DNA from: Achromobacter deleyi
GTDB taxonomy: Bacteria > Pseudomonadota > Gammaproteobacteria > Burkholderiales > Burkholderiaceae_B
Direction: 5' to 3'
Assembly: GCF_016127315.1 (NCBI RefSeq)
Contig: NZ_CP065997.1
Coordinates: forward strand, 310,001-374,000
DNA: 64,000 nt
Shown piece by piece: positions 27,430 through 34,773 of the stretch; the stretch's first letter is position 1, and every line of letters starts with the position of its first letter. The notes beneath the pieces were generated by a model that did not search any database, had not been told where the DNA came from, and saw only the letters and a program-made list of their open reading frames with translations. The position numbers and the translations under genes are program-made.

Positions 27430-30237
27430 CTATTGCCAGCCGTAGCGGCGCACCCAGATGCCCTTGAGCAATTGGGTCAGCACGCAGTAACTCAGCAAGA
27501 TGCCGACCAGCCAGGGGAAATAGCTCCACGGCAGCGCCTGCAGCTGGAAGTACTCGGCCAGCGGCGAGAACGGCAGGAACAACCCCAGTCCGACCACCAT
27601 GGCCGTCATCAGCATCAACGGCCATGCGGCGCGGCTCTGCAGGAACGGGATCTTGCGAGTGCGGATCATATGCACGATGAGCGTCTGCGACAACAAGCCT
27701 TCGACGAACCAGCCGGACTGGAACAGCGTCTGGTGTTCGGGCGCGTTGGCCTGGAATACGTACCACATGAGCGCGTAGGTGGCGATGTCGAAGATGGAGC
27801 TGATCGGGCCGAAGAACACCATGAAGCGGCCCAGTCCGGCGGGGTCCCATTGCTGCGGCTTTTTCAGGAGTTCCTCGTCGACATTGTCGAACGGGATTGC
27901 GGTCTGCGAAATGTCGTACATCAAGTTCTGCAGCAGCAGGTGGATCGGCAGCATCGGCAGGAACGGCAGGAATGCGCTGGCCACCAGCACCGAGAAGACG
28001 TTGCCGAAATTCGAGCTGGCCGTCATCTTCAGGTACTTGAGCATGTTGCAGAAGGTCTTGCGTCCCTCGATCACACCGTCCTCCAGCACCATCAGGCTCT
28101 TTTCCAGCAGGATGATGTCGGCGGCTTCCTTCGAGATATCCACCGCCGAGTCCACCGAAATGCCCACGTCGGCCGCGCGCAGGGCCGGTGCGTCGTTGAT
28201 GCCGTCGCCCATGAAGCCCACGGTGTTGCCCTGCGCCCGCAGCATGCGGACGATGCGCTCCTTGTGCGCTGGCGTCAGGCGCGCGAACACGTTGGCTTCG
28301 CGCACCGCCACGGCCAGCCGGCCGTCGTCCATGGCCTCGATGTCGGCGCCCAGGTAGACCTTGCGGACCTCGAAGCCGACTTCACGGCAGACCTTCTGCG
28401 TCACCAGTTCGACATCGCCCGTCAGCACCTTGACCTCGATGCCGGAACCGCGCAGCGCGGCCAGCGCCGGGCCGGTGGATTCCTTGGGGGGGTCGAGGAA
28501 GGCGATGTAACCCACCAGCACCAGCTCGGCCTCGTCGGCCACGCCATAGGCCTGCTGGGTGGGCGGCAGCTCGCGCACGCCCACGGCGATCACGCGCAGT
28601 CCGTCACGGTTCAGGTCGGCGGTCACGCGGCGGATGTCGGCGCGGCGCGCGTCCGTCAGGGGATGCACGTCCTTGCCGACCCGCAGGCGGGTGCAGACCG
28701 AGAGCATTTCCTCCAGCGCGCCCTTGCAGATCAGTTCATGATGCTCGCGGCCGTTCTCGGTTTCGCTGACCACCACCGACATGCGGCGGCGCGAGAAATC
28801 GAACGGGATCTCGTCGATCTTGCGGTAGCGGGCGGCCAGGTCCAGCTTGCGTTCCACCTCGGCATGGCGCAGCACGGCCACGTCGAGCAGGTTCTTCAAA
28901 CCGGTCTGGTAGTAGCTGTTGAGATAGGCATAGGCCAGCACGTCGTCGCTGGTGGCGCCATACACGTCGGTATGGCGCTCGAGCACGATGCGGTCCTGCG
29001 TCAACGTGCCGGTCTTGTCGGTGCACAGCACGTTCATGGCGCCCAGGTTCTGGATCGCGTCCAGCCGCTTGACCACCACCTTGCGGCGCGACATCCGCAC
29101 CGCGCCCTTGGCCAGCGTGGCGGTGACGATCATCGGCAGCATTTCCGGCGTCAGGCCCACGGCGATCGCCAGCGCGAACAGCAGCGCCTCGAGCCAGTCG
29201 CCCTTGGTGAAGCCGTTGATCAGCAGCACGATGGGCGCCATCACCAGCATGAAGCGGATCAGCACCCAACTGACGCGGTTGATGCCCTGCTGGAACTGCG
29301 TCGGCATGCGCGAGGTCTGGGTCACCCGCCCGGCCAGCTGGCCGAAGTAGGTGCCGGAGCCGGTCGCCACCACCAGGGCGGTGCCGGAGCCGCTGACCAC
29401 GTTGGTGCCCATGAAGGCCATGTTCTCGAGTTCCAGCGCATTGGCGGTCGCGACGCGCTGCATGGCGTATTTCTCGACCGGCAGCGATTCGCCGGTCAGG
29501 GCCGCCTGGGCCACGAACAGGTCCTTGGCGCCCAGGATGCGGCAGTCGGCGGGGATCATGTCGCCCGCGGACAGCAGCACCACGTCGCCCGGCACCAGTT
29601 CGGCCAGCGGCACCTCGATCTGGCGCGAGCCCGAGGCGTGCAGCGTGGCGCCGAAGAAGCGGCGCGTATCACCCTCGGCCATGCCGGCGGCGTCGCTGCG
29701 CAGCACCGTGGCGGTGTTCTGCACCATGGCCTTCAGGGCCTCGGCGGCGCGGTTGGAGCGGCGCTCCTGCACGAAGCGCAGCAGCGTCGAGATCACCACC
29801 ATCGAGCCGATGATGATGACGCCCTTCCATGACTGGTCGTCGGGCTCGGCCATGTACACGTCGGTGACCCACGACAGCGAGGCCAGGCCGGTCAGCAGCA
29901 GGTTGAAGGGGTTGCGGAACGATTGCCACAGGTGGGCGTACCAGGTCAGCGGCTTTTCGTGGTCGACCTCGTTGGCGCCGTAGCGGGCGCGGGCCTCATC
30001 GGCCTGGGCTTCGGACAGGCCGCCGCGGCCGCTGCGGAACATCGAGAACAGCGCGTCGAAATCCATGCGCGCCACATCCAGCATGCGGCGGTTGGCGCGG
30101 CGCGCGGCGTCGGAGGAGTCGGCCGTGGCGACGGCCGGGCCGCCGCCCTGCTCGAGCATGGGGGAACGCCGGAAGTGGCGCCCCGATCGCCGCAGCCCGG
30201 CCGCGGAGGAAAAGAAGGTCTTCAGGAATTTGAACAT
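27430..30237 (-). CDS. mgtA: Magnesium-translocating P-type ATPase
   Basis: 935 aa P3B-type ATPase. In order: N-terminal cytosolic region, GLSEAQADEARARYGANEV, actuator TGES (in LTGESLPVEKY), MLPMIVTATLAKGAVRMSRRKVVVKRL, phosphorylation site CTDKTGTLTQ, and hinge GFMGDGINDAPALRAADVGISVDSAVDISKEAADIILLEK, which is the MgtA-type sequence. It imports Mg2+ across the inner membrane. The ATG at 30237 starts MFKFLKTFFSS. It is preceded by a 326-base leader with an MgtL-like upstream ORF and strong RNA stems, pointing to leader-mediated control. Confidence 0.96.
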   Translation of the reverse strand: MFKFLKTFFSSAAGLRRSGRHFRRSPMLEQGGGPAVATADSSDAARRANRRMLDVARMDFDALFSMFRSGRGGLSEAQADEARARYGANEVDHEKPLTWYAHLWQSFRNPFNLLLTGLASLSWVTDVYMAEPDDQSWKGVIIIGSMVVISTLLRFVQERRSNRAAEALKAMVQNTATVLRSDAAGMAEGDTRRFFGATLHASGSRQIEVPLAELVPGDVVLLSAGDMIPADCRILGAKDLFVAQAALTGESLPVEKYAMQRVATANALELENMAFMGTNVVSGSGTALVVATGSGTYFGQLAGRVTQTSRMPTQFQQGINRVSWVLIRFMLVMAPIVLLINGFTKGDWLEALLFALAIAVGLTPEMLPMIVTATLAKGAVRMSRRKVVVKRLDAIQNLGAMNVLCTDKTGTLTQDRIVLERHTDVYGATSDDVLAYAYLNSYYQTGLKNLLDVAVLRHAEVERKLDLAARYRKIDEIPFDFSRRRMSVVVSETENGREHHELICKGALEEMLSVCTRLRVGKDVHPLTDARRADIRRVTADLNRDGLRVIAVGVRELPPTQQAYGVADEAELVLVGYIAFLDPPKESTGPALAALRGSGIEVKVLTGDVELVTQKVCREVGFEVRKVYLGADIEAMDDGRLAVAVREANVFARLTPAHKERIVRMLRAQGNTVGFMGDGINDAPALRAADVGISVDSAVDISKEAADIILLEKSLMVLEDGVIEGRKTFCNMLKYLKMTASSNFGNVFSVLVASAFLPFLPMLPIHLLLQNLMYDISQTAIPFDNVDEELLKKPQQWDPAGLGRFMVFFGPISSIFDIATYALMWYVFQANAPEHQTLFQSGWFVEGLLSQTLIVHMIRTRKIPFLQSRAAWPLMLMTAMVVGLGLFLPFSPLAEYFQLQALPWSYFPWLVGILLSYCVLTQLLKGIWVRRYGWQ

Positions 30238-30563
30238 CGGAGTGTTCCAGTTATTGGTGTTGTTCTGGAAGACACGGGCTGGCCGCCGCCATGCCTTTGC
30301 GCGGGCAGCACGGGGCCGCGGCCTGCGCAAAGCAGGCCGTTTCCGCCACGTACAGGCGTGCGCAGGCACCGGGGCGATGTTGCCGGTGTCCGGATCGCGT
30401 CGAGGCGCGCCGGGTGCGGAAGGCGGAACGGGAAACTAGCGGAAGAACCGGGGCCGGCGGAACCGGCGCGCGTCGAGCGGGCCTGGCCGGGGGTTCAGGG
30501 CTGCGGATTCCGTACTAGACCGGGTGACTCTCCGGCCAGTCGGCTCGCAAGGGAGAGAACAGG
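30238..30563 (-). promoter_or_regulatory. Structured mgtA leader between the leader ORF and mgtA
   Basis: 326 bases of non-coding leader on the mgtA strand. CTCTCC (30552-30557) can pair either with GGAGAG in the leader-ORF ribosome site (30633-30638) or with GGAGAG at 30528-30533. The latter stem has an inner GCC/GGC pair. A perfect 8-bp hairpin CGGCCTGC / GCAGGCCG lies at 30319-30339. No long T tract follows it, so rho or translation-linked control would be needed. Confidence 0.6.
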
Positions 30564-30629
30564 TCAGACAGGCAGGCCGGCGCCGCGCACAAGGCGCAAT
30601 CGAGGCTCGGGGTCTAAGGCACTGGGCAT
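30564..30629 (-). CDS. MgtL-like leader peptide of mgtA (21 codons)
   Basis: Short ORF on the mgtA strand starting ATG at 30629 and ending TGA at 30564-30566. A strong AGGAGAG ribosome-binding site lies 4-5 bases before it. The product contains L-D-P-E-P-R-L-R-L at residues 5-13. Enteric MgtL leader peptides also begin with an alternating acidic-proline stretch followed by basic/hydrophobic residues; that stretch destabilises ribosomes at low Mg2+ and thereby turns on mgtA. The ORF begins 29 bases after the MgtC-domain gene and precedes a structured leader. Function is inferred from motif and position. Confidence 0.68.
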   Translation of the reverse strand: MPSALDPEPRLRLVRGAGLPV

Positions 30630-30658
30630 GGTCTCTCCTGGGGTGGCGGGCGGCGGCG

Positions 30659-30991
30659 TCAGGCCGCCAGCGGTTGCGCGCCGAAATGCACGTGGCGCAC
30701 AGCGGGATTGGCGCTCAGCCGGCGGGCTTGCGACATCAGTTCGGCGCGCAGCTCGGGCGGGCAGTTCACGGTGATGCAGGCCGAAGCCATGCCGGGGTCG
30801 CGGCCCTGGTCGATCTGCACTTGCGACACGTCGAGTCCGGCCGCGCTGAAGTCCAGGCAGATCTGCTTGCGCAGAGCGCCCAGTTCATCGCGCGGGCAGA
30901 TGACCGTCAGGCGCGAGGTGCCGCGGCGGCGGCCCATGGCGGTGGCACGGTCCACGCCGGCGCGGCGCAGGAACAAGTCGAAGAAACGCAT
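30659..30991 (-). CDS. Small protein resembling the free-standing C-terminal domain of MgtC
   Basis: 110 aa, soluble, no membrane segment. After a basic N-terminus it shows the alternating strand/helix pattern of the ACT-like C-terminal domain of MgtC/SapB proteins (SRLTVICPRDELGALRKQICLDF, LDVSQVQID, SACITVNCPPELRAELMSQARRLSANPAVRHVHFG). The membrane domain of MgtC (~120 aa) is absent and no fragment of it is visible nearby. It is upstream of mgtA on the same strand, as expected for a Mg2+-stress partner. The ATG at 30991 has GGAGG upstream. Assignment is from fold pattern and context. Confidence 0.62.
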   Translation of the reverse strand: MRFFDLFLRRAGVDRATAMGRRRGTSRLTVICPRDELGALRKQICLDFSAAGLDVSQVQIDQGRDPGMASACITVNCPPELRAELMSQARRLSANPAVRHVHFGAQPLAA

Positions 30992-31393
30992 AGCGGCCTC
31001 CATTGCGTAATGGGGAGCGGCTTTCGCGCATACGCGCGCACGCAGGCACACGGCGCATGGCGGGCGGGCACGAAAAAGACGTGCGCGAACGCAGGCGCTG
31101 CGACTAGCGGCGGTTCTGGCGGTTTACGTTGGGGAGAATCCCGGCAGGCCGTGGGCCTGCGCTGCTGCCCGGCAAGAAGCCCGGGGCTTGGGATACAACC
31201 GCAACCTGTTCAACAGGCTGCGGCAGATGGAGTTCTGCGTGGTCCTGTCAAACAGCGACGTCGATGCAAGATCGACTACTTTCGCCGGAATCGGTATTCA
31301 CGAAGACTGCTCCTGGGATGGATAACGGGCCAAATTTTACGCGGGTTTCCACTGATGGACAAGGTTTATGGGCAGAAAAGGCCGCTTTTGTGC
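30992..31393 (-). promoter_or_regulatory. Promoter and long leader of the MgtC-domain/mgtA operon
   Basis: No conventional gene occurs here. A promoter (-35 TTGTCC 31357-31362, 17 bases, -10 TAAAAT 31334-31339, minus strand) predicts a leader of about 335 nt. Inside it are a 17-codon ORF, a 10-bp hairpin (31199-31223; one G-T pair) and a 7-bp hairpin GCAGGCC / GGCCTGC (31144-31160). Confidence 0.6.
31248..31301 (-). CDS. Putative leader ORF upstream of the MgtC-domain gene (17 codons)
   Basis: GTG start at 31301 with AGGAG (31310-31314) 8 bases upstream, about 13 bases after the predicted transcript start; stop TGA at 31248-31250. The peptide is Ser/Asp-rich (VNTDSGESSRS...) without a proline run. 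The same frame is open further upstream, so coding is possible but unproven. It may be a regulatory leader like the one before mgtA. Confidence 0.35.
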   Translation of the reverse strand: MNTDSGESSRSCIDVAV

Positions 31394-31427
31394 AAAAAAG
31401 GCGCGGGGCTTCTGCGCCGCGCGCCTT
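31394..31427 (-). terminator. Rho-independent terminator of the cation exchanger gene
   Basis: On the minus strand AAGGCGCG ... CGCGCCTT is followed directly by TTTT. It begins 20 bases after the exchanger stop codon and separates it from the MgtC/mgtA operon. Confidence 0.8.
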
Positions 31428-31446
31428 CAGGCCCACGCCGCCCTTG

Positions 31447-32451
31447 TCAGGCGTAGAAATGCCAGCCCAGGTAGGCCGCGAACAAGGCGTAGAAACCGCC
31501 CACCGCGGACAGCGCCGGTACGCTCATGCCGGCGCGGCGGAAGCGCAGCCACAGCAGGCCGATCGACAGCATGGTGAACAGGCCGGCGGCCAGCAGCGGG
31601 CCATCGAGCAGCCACGGCGTCAGGAAGATACCGAGCGCGCTGGGAATGGTGGCCTGGATCATCATGGCGCCGGAGATGTTGGCCAGCGCCAGCCGTTCCT
31701 TGCCCTGACGCACCCAGATCAGCGCGTTCATGATCTCCGGCAATTCAGTGGCGACGGGCGCCAGCAGCAGCGCGGCCACGTGCGGCGAGGCGCCCATGGC
31801 GATGCCGAGCATTTCGATCTGGTTGACGAACACGTGCGAGGCGCCGGCGATCACGACCAGGGCCAGCAGCGTCTGGGTCGCGGCCCAGAACATCGACGGA
31901 TTGTCGTCGCGCGGACGCAGCTTGAGCGGCTCGAGGTCTTCGCAGTCGATGCATTCCTCGTCGTTGCTCAGTTCGCGCTTGATGTACAGGCCATAGGTGG
32001 CCAGGAACAGGATGCCCAGCCAGGGCTTCCAGGCGAAGGCCAGCAGGCCCAGTCCGACCTTGAAGACGAAGATGCCCATGAACCAGGCCTGGTCGCGGGC
32101 CAGCCGGCGCTGGTCCGCGTTGATACAGTTGGCCTGCGCGGGCTGGCCGCGGCGCGCGCGCCACAGGGCCAGGCCGACCACGGCGTAGGCCAGCGTCGCC
32201 AGCACCAGCGGGCCGCCCATGGCCGCGCCGACGCCGATGTCCTTCTGTTCGGGGGTTTCGCCGAACACCACGGCCATGAAGGTCACGGCGCTCTCGGGCA
32301 AGGCGGTGCCGAACGCGGCCAGCACGGTGCCGGTCGCGGTGGCGCCAAGCTGGAAGCGGTGTCCGACCCATTCGACGCCATTGACGAAGAATTCGCAGGC
32401 GAGATAGATCACTGCCGCGGACAGGAAAAACAGGAACAGGGTGAGCAACAT
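31447..32451 (-). CDS. CaCA superfamily cation/sodium antiporter (likely Mn2+ or Ca2+ exporter)
   Basis: 334 aa, about ten membrane segments. The two inverted alpha repeats are visible: LAAFGTALPESAVTFMAVVFGE (about 40-60) and LAPVATELPEIMNALIWVRQGKERLALANISGAMM (about 250-285). A cytoplasmic loop between the halves carries acidic residues and cysteines (NDEECIDCEDLE). The ATG at 32451 begins at the first membrane helix; upstream ATGs at 32571 and 32589 would fall in or beside the riboswitch and lack a ribosome site. Control by a Mn2+ riboswitch suggests manganese efflux. Confidence 0.85.
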   Translation of the reverse strand: MLLTLFLFFLSAAVIYLACEFFVNGVEWVGHRFQLGATATGTVLAAFGTALPESAVTFMAVVFGETPEQKDIGVGAAMGGPLVLATLAYAVVGLALWRARRGQPAQANCINADQRRLARDQAWFMGIFVFKVGLGLLAFAWKPWLGILFLATYGLYIKRELSNDEECIDCEDLEPLKLRPRDDNPSMFWAATQTLLALVVIAGASHVFVNQIEMLGIAMGASPHVAALLLAPVATELPEIMNALIWVRQGKERLALANISGAMMIQATIPSALGIFLTPWLLDGPLLAAGLFTMLSIGLLWLRFRRAGMSVPALSAVGGFYALFAAYLGWHFYA

Positions 32452-32571
32452 ATAGACGAGCCGGACGAGCAGAAACCAATTGGCGCGACGTCGCGGCTCG
32501 CCCGGCCAGGGTGAACGCAACGCGGCCAAAGGTCTCGCCTGGCTGATCCATGCGCGGGCGGGCCGCGACAT

Positions 32572-32683
32572 GGAGACCGTTAGCGCCATGGAGTTCTGGC
32601 GACCGCTACGCGGTACCGAACCACCAAGTCTGTTGACGCTAACTCCTTTGGGGACAAAGGATGGCTACTCCCCAATGACAGTG
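32572..32683 (-). ncRNA. yybP-ykoY (Mn2+) riboswitch
   Basis: Minus-strand RNA starting near the predicted transcript start contains the conserved entry GGGGAGTAGCC (32665-32673 and on), the internal GCGTCAACA segment (from about 32640 down), and the closing GGTCTCC near 32572. These are hallmark segments of the yybP-ykoY class, which binds Mn2+ and switches on Mn2+ exporters. It sits in the 5' leader of the CaCA exchanger, with the ATG about 120 bases downstream. Confidence 0.82.
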
Positions 32684-32688
32684 CGGCG

Positions 32689-32717
32689 ATTGTAGCAGCG
32701 CGCCCATGACAGTCCAA
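32689..32717 (-). promoter_or_regulatory. Promoter for the riboswitch-controlled exporter
   Basis: -35 TTGGAC (32712-32717), 17-base spacer, -10 TACAAT (32689-32694) on the minus strand. This predicts transcription starting around 32682, right at the riboswitch 5' end. Confidence 0.65.
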
Positions 32718-32827
32718 TGAATCCCTGCCCGCGGCGTGGAAATGGACGCGGACTGTCGCATCCGCGGCACGGCGAGTAAAGTAAACGGCATCTCAGCTTC
32801 CCGCCGGGCCGCGCGCCCCTGCCCCTC

Positions 32828-34171
32828 ATGAGCCTGCCTCCCGCCGATATCGCCCCCTTCGCCGCCCGGCGCCAGCGCCTGATGGAGCGGATGCGCGCCG
32901 ACGGGGGCGGCATCGCCATCCTGGCCACCGCGCCCGAGGCCATCCGCAACCGCGACGCCGAATACCCCTACCGGCACGACAGCGACTTCTTCTACCTGAC
33001 CGGCTTCACCGAGCCCGGCGCCTGGCTGGTGCTGATCGCCGGCGCCACCGACCGCGCGCTGCTGTTCTGCCGGCCGCGCCATGTCGAGCACGAGATCTGG
33101 GAAGGCCGGCGTTTCGGCCCGGAGGCCGCGGCCGAGCATTTCGGCTTCGACGACGCGCATGCGCTGGACGCGCTCGACGAACTGATGCCCAAGCTGCTGC
33201 TGGACCTGCCGACCCTGTACGCGCCGCTGGCCGGCGACAAGCGCACCGACGGTCGCCTGCACCGCTGGCTGGCGGCGGCGCGCGAGGCCAGCCGCGGCGG
33301 CCACCAGCCTCCCATGCGGCAACAGGACATCCGGCCGATCCTGGCCGAGATGCGGCTGGTCAAGGACGCCAGCGAGATCGCCGCGATGCGGCGCGCGGCC
33401 AAGATCTCGGCAGGCGCCCACGCGCGCGCCATGCGGGCGGCGCGCGCCGGCATGCGCGAATACGAACTGGAAGCGGAACTGCTGTATGAATTCCGCCGCC
33501 ATGGCGCACAGGCGGTGGCCTACAACAGCATCGTCGCGGCCGGCGCCAATGCCTGCGTGCTGCACTACCCCGCAGGCAAGGCGCTGCTGCGCGACGGCGA
33601 CCTGGTGCTGATCGACGCGGGCTGCGAAGTCGACAGCTACGCCAGCGACATCACCCGCACCTTCCCGGTCAATGGCCGCTACAGCGGCCCGCAGCGCGCG
33701 CTGTACGACCTGACGGTGGCGGCGCAGGAAGCCGCGGCCCAGGCGACCGCGCCCGGACGCGGCTGGAACGACGGCCATGAAGCCGCGGTGCGGGTCCTGG
33801 CGCAAGGCATGCTGGACCTGAAGCTGCTGAAGGGCTCGCTGGACGGCGTGATCGAGTCAGGCGACTACAGCCGCTTCTACATGCACCGCACCGGCCACTG
33901 GCTGGGCCTGGACGTGCACGACGTGGGCGACTACCGCCAGCCGGGCGGCGGCCCCGGCGCCGAGCGCCCCTGGCGCAAGCTGGAAAGCGGCATGATGCTG
34001 ACGATCGAGCCAGGCATCTACGTGCGCCCGGCCGACGACGTGCCCGAGGCCTACTGGAACATCGGCATCCGCACCGAGGACGACGCGCTGGTGACGGATG
34101 AGGGCTGCGAACTGATCAGCCGCGGCGTGCCGGTGCAGGCCGGCGAGATCGAGGCGCTGATGCGCGAATGA
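32828..34171 (+). CDS. pepP: Xaa-Pro aminopeptidase
   Basis: 447 aa M24B metallopeptidase that removes N-terminal residues preceding proline. The N-terminal aminopeptidase-P domain is present (RRQRLMERM, YPYRHDSDFFYLTGFTEPGAWLVL). The catalytic pita-bread domain has all five metal ligands: VLIDAGCEVDSYASDITRTFPV (two Asp), HWLGLDVHDVGDY (His), LTIEPGIYV (Glu) and IRTEDDALVTDEG (Glu). It is divergent from the riboswitch/exporter unit. Confidence 0.96.
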   Translation: MSLPPADIAPFAARRQRLMERMRADGGGIAILATAPEAIRNRDAEYPYRHDSDFFYLTGFTEPGAWLVLIAGATDRALLFCRPRHVEHEIWEGRRFGPEAAAEHFGFDDAHALDALDELMPKLLLDLPTLYAPLAGDKRTDGRLHRWLAAAREASRGGHQPPMRQQDIRPILAEMRLVKDASEIAAMRRAAKISAGAHARAMRAARAGMREYELEAELLYEFRRHGAQAVAYNSIVAAGANACVLHYPAGKALLRDGDLVLIDAGCEVDSYASDITRTFPVNGRYSGPQRALYDLTVAAQEAAAQATAPGRGWNDGHEAAVRVLAQGMLDLKLLKGSLDGVIESGDYSRFYMHRTGHWLGLDVHDVGDYRQPGGGPGAERPWRKLESGMMLTIEPGIYVRPADDVPEAYWNIGIRTEDDALVTDEGCELISRGVPVQAGEIEALMRE

Positions 34172-34229
34172 GAGAGCGGTCGCGCGGGCCCGGTATGGCA
34201 CGGGCCCCGGCCTGGATGGCGGCCCCGGC

Positions 34230-34694
34230 CTACAGCGTCAGGCCTTCGAGCCAGCCCATCGCCACCCACACGTAGACCACCACCATCGCGATCGCGAACA
34301 TCGACACGGTGGCGCCCACCAGGCACGCCAGGATGGCGACCAGCACCGGCCCCCAGCCAGTCTTGGGAGACGGCGGCAGCCCGGGGTTGTAGAGGCGGTC
34401 GAACTTCTCATCCGGCATCAGCGAGAACACCGCGCTCTCGATGAAGCCGTCGATCATCGGGATGAACAGCAGGAAGAAGGCCGGGTTGTCGTACCAGACC
34501 GGGTAGTAGCGGAACGCGCAGAACAGGCTGAGCAGCGCCAACGCCGTCACCAGCCAGGCATGGCGCCGGCCCAGGTACCACCAGTGCGCGCCGAGCCAGC
34601 CGAACAGACAGGCCAGCAAGCCGACGGCGACCTTGCCGCGAGGGCGGCGCGGGATTGCGGCGGACAGCGAAGAAGAAGCCTCGAGCTGCGTCAT
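34230..34694 (-). CDS. TM2 domain-containing membrane protein
   Basis: 154 aa. The N-terminal half is TM2-like (KVAVGLLACLFGWLGAHWWYLGRRHAWLVTALALL), with further hydrophobic segments (PAFFLLFIPMIDGFIESAVF and VLVAILACLVGATVSMFAIAMVVVYVWVAMG). The function is unknown. The ATG at 34694 precedes MTQLEASSS. It is convergent with pepP and divergent from the UbiH-family gene. Confidence 0.82.
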   Translation of the reverse strand: MTQLEASSSLSAAIPRRPRGKVAVGLLACLFGWLGAHWWYLGRRHAWLVTALALLSLFCAFRYYPVWYDNPAFFLLFIPMIDGFIESAVFSLMPDEKFDRLYNPGLPPSPKTGWGPVLVAILACLVGATVSMFAIAMVVVYVWVAMGWLEGLTL

Positions 34695-34773
34695 ATCAAT
34701 CAACCGGTAAAGGGTCCCGGGCGCCAAGCCGCGCCGGCAGACCCGGATTGTAGTGGACAGGTAAAATCCCGGC

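Noticed and set aside
27421..27435. 15-bp palindrome CAATAG-TGA-CTATTG overlapping the mgtA stop
   Set aside because: It is too short and isolated to assign as an operator for the porin; no second copy was found nearby.
31394..31436. Minus-strand reading frame continuing upstream of the 17-codon leader ORF
   Set aside because: The longer version would start inside the exchanger gene's terminator and before the predicted promoter; only the short GTG form has a ribosome-binding site.
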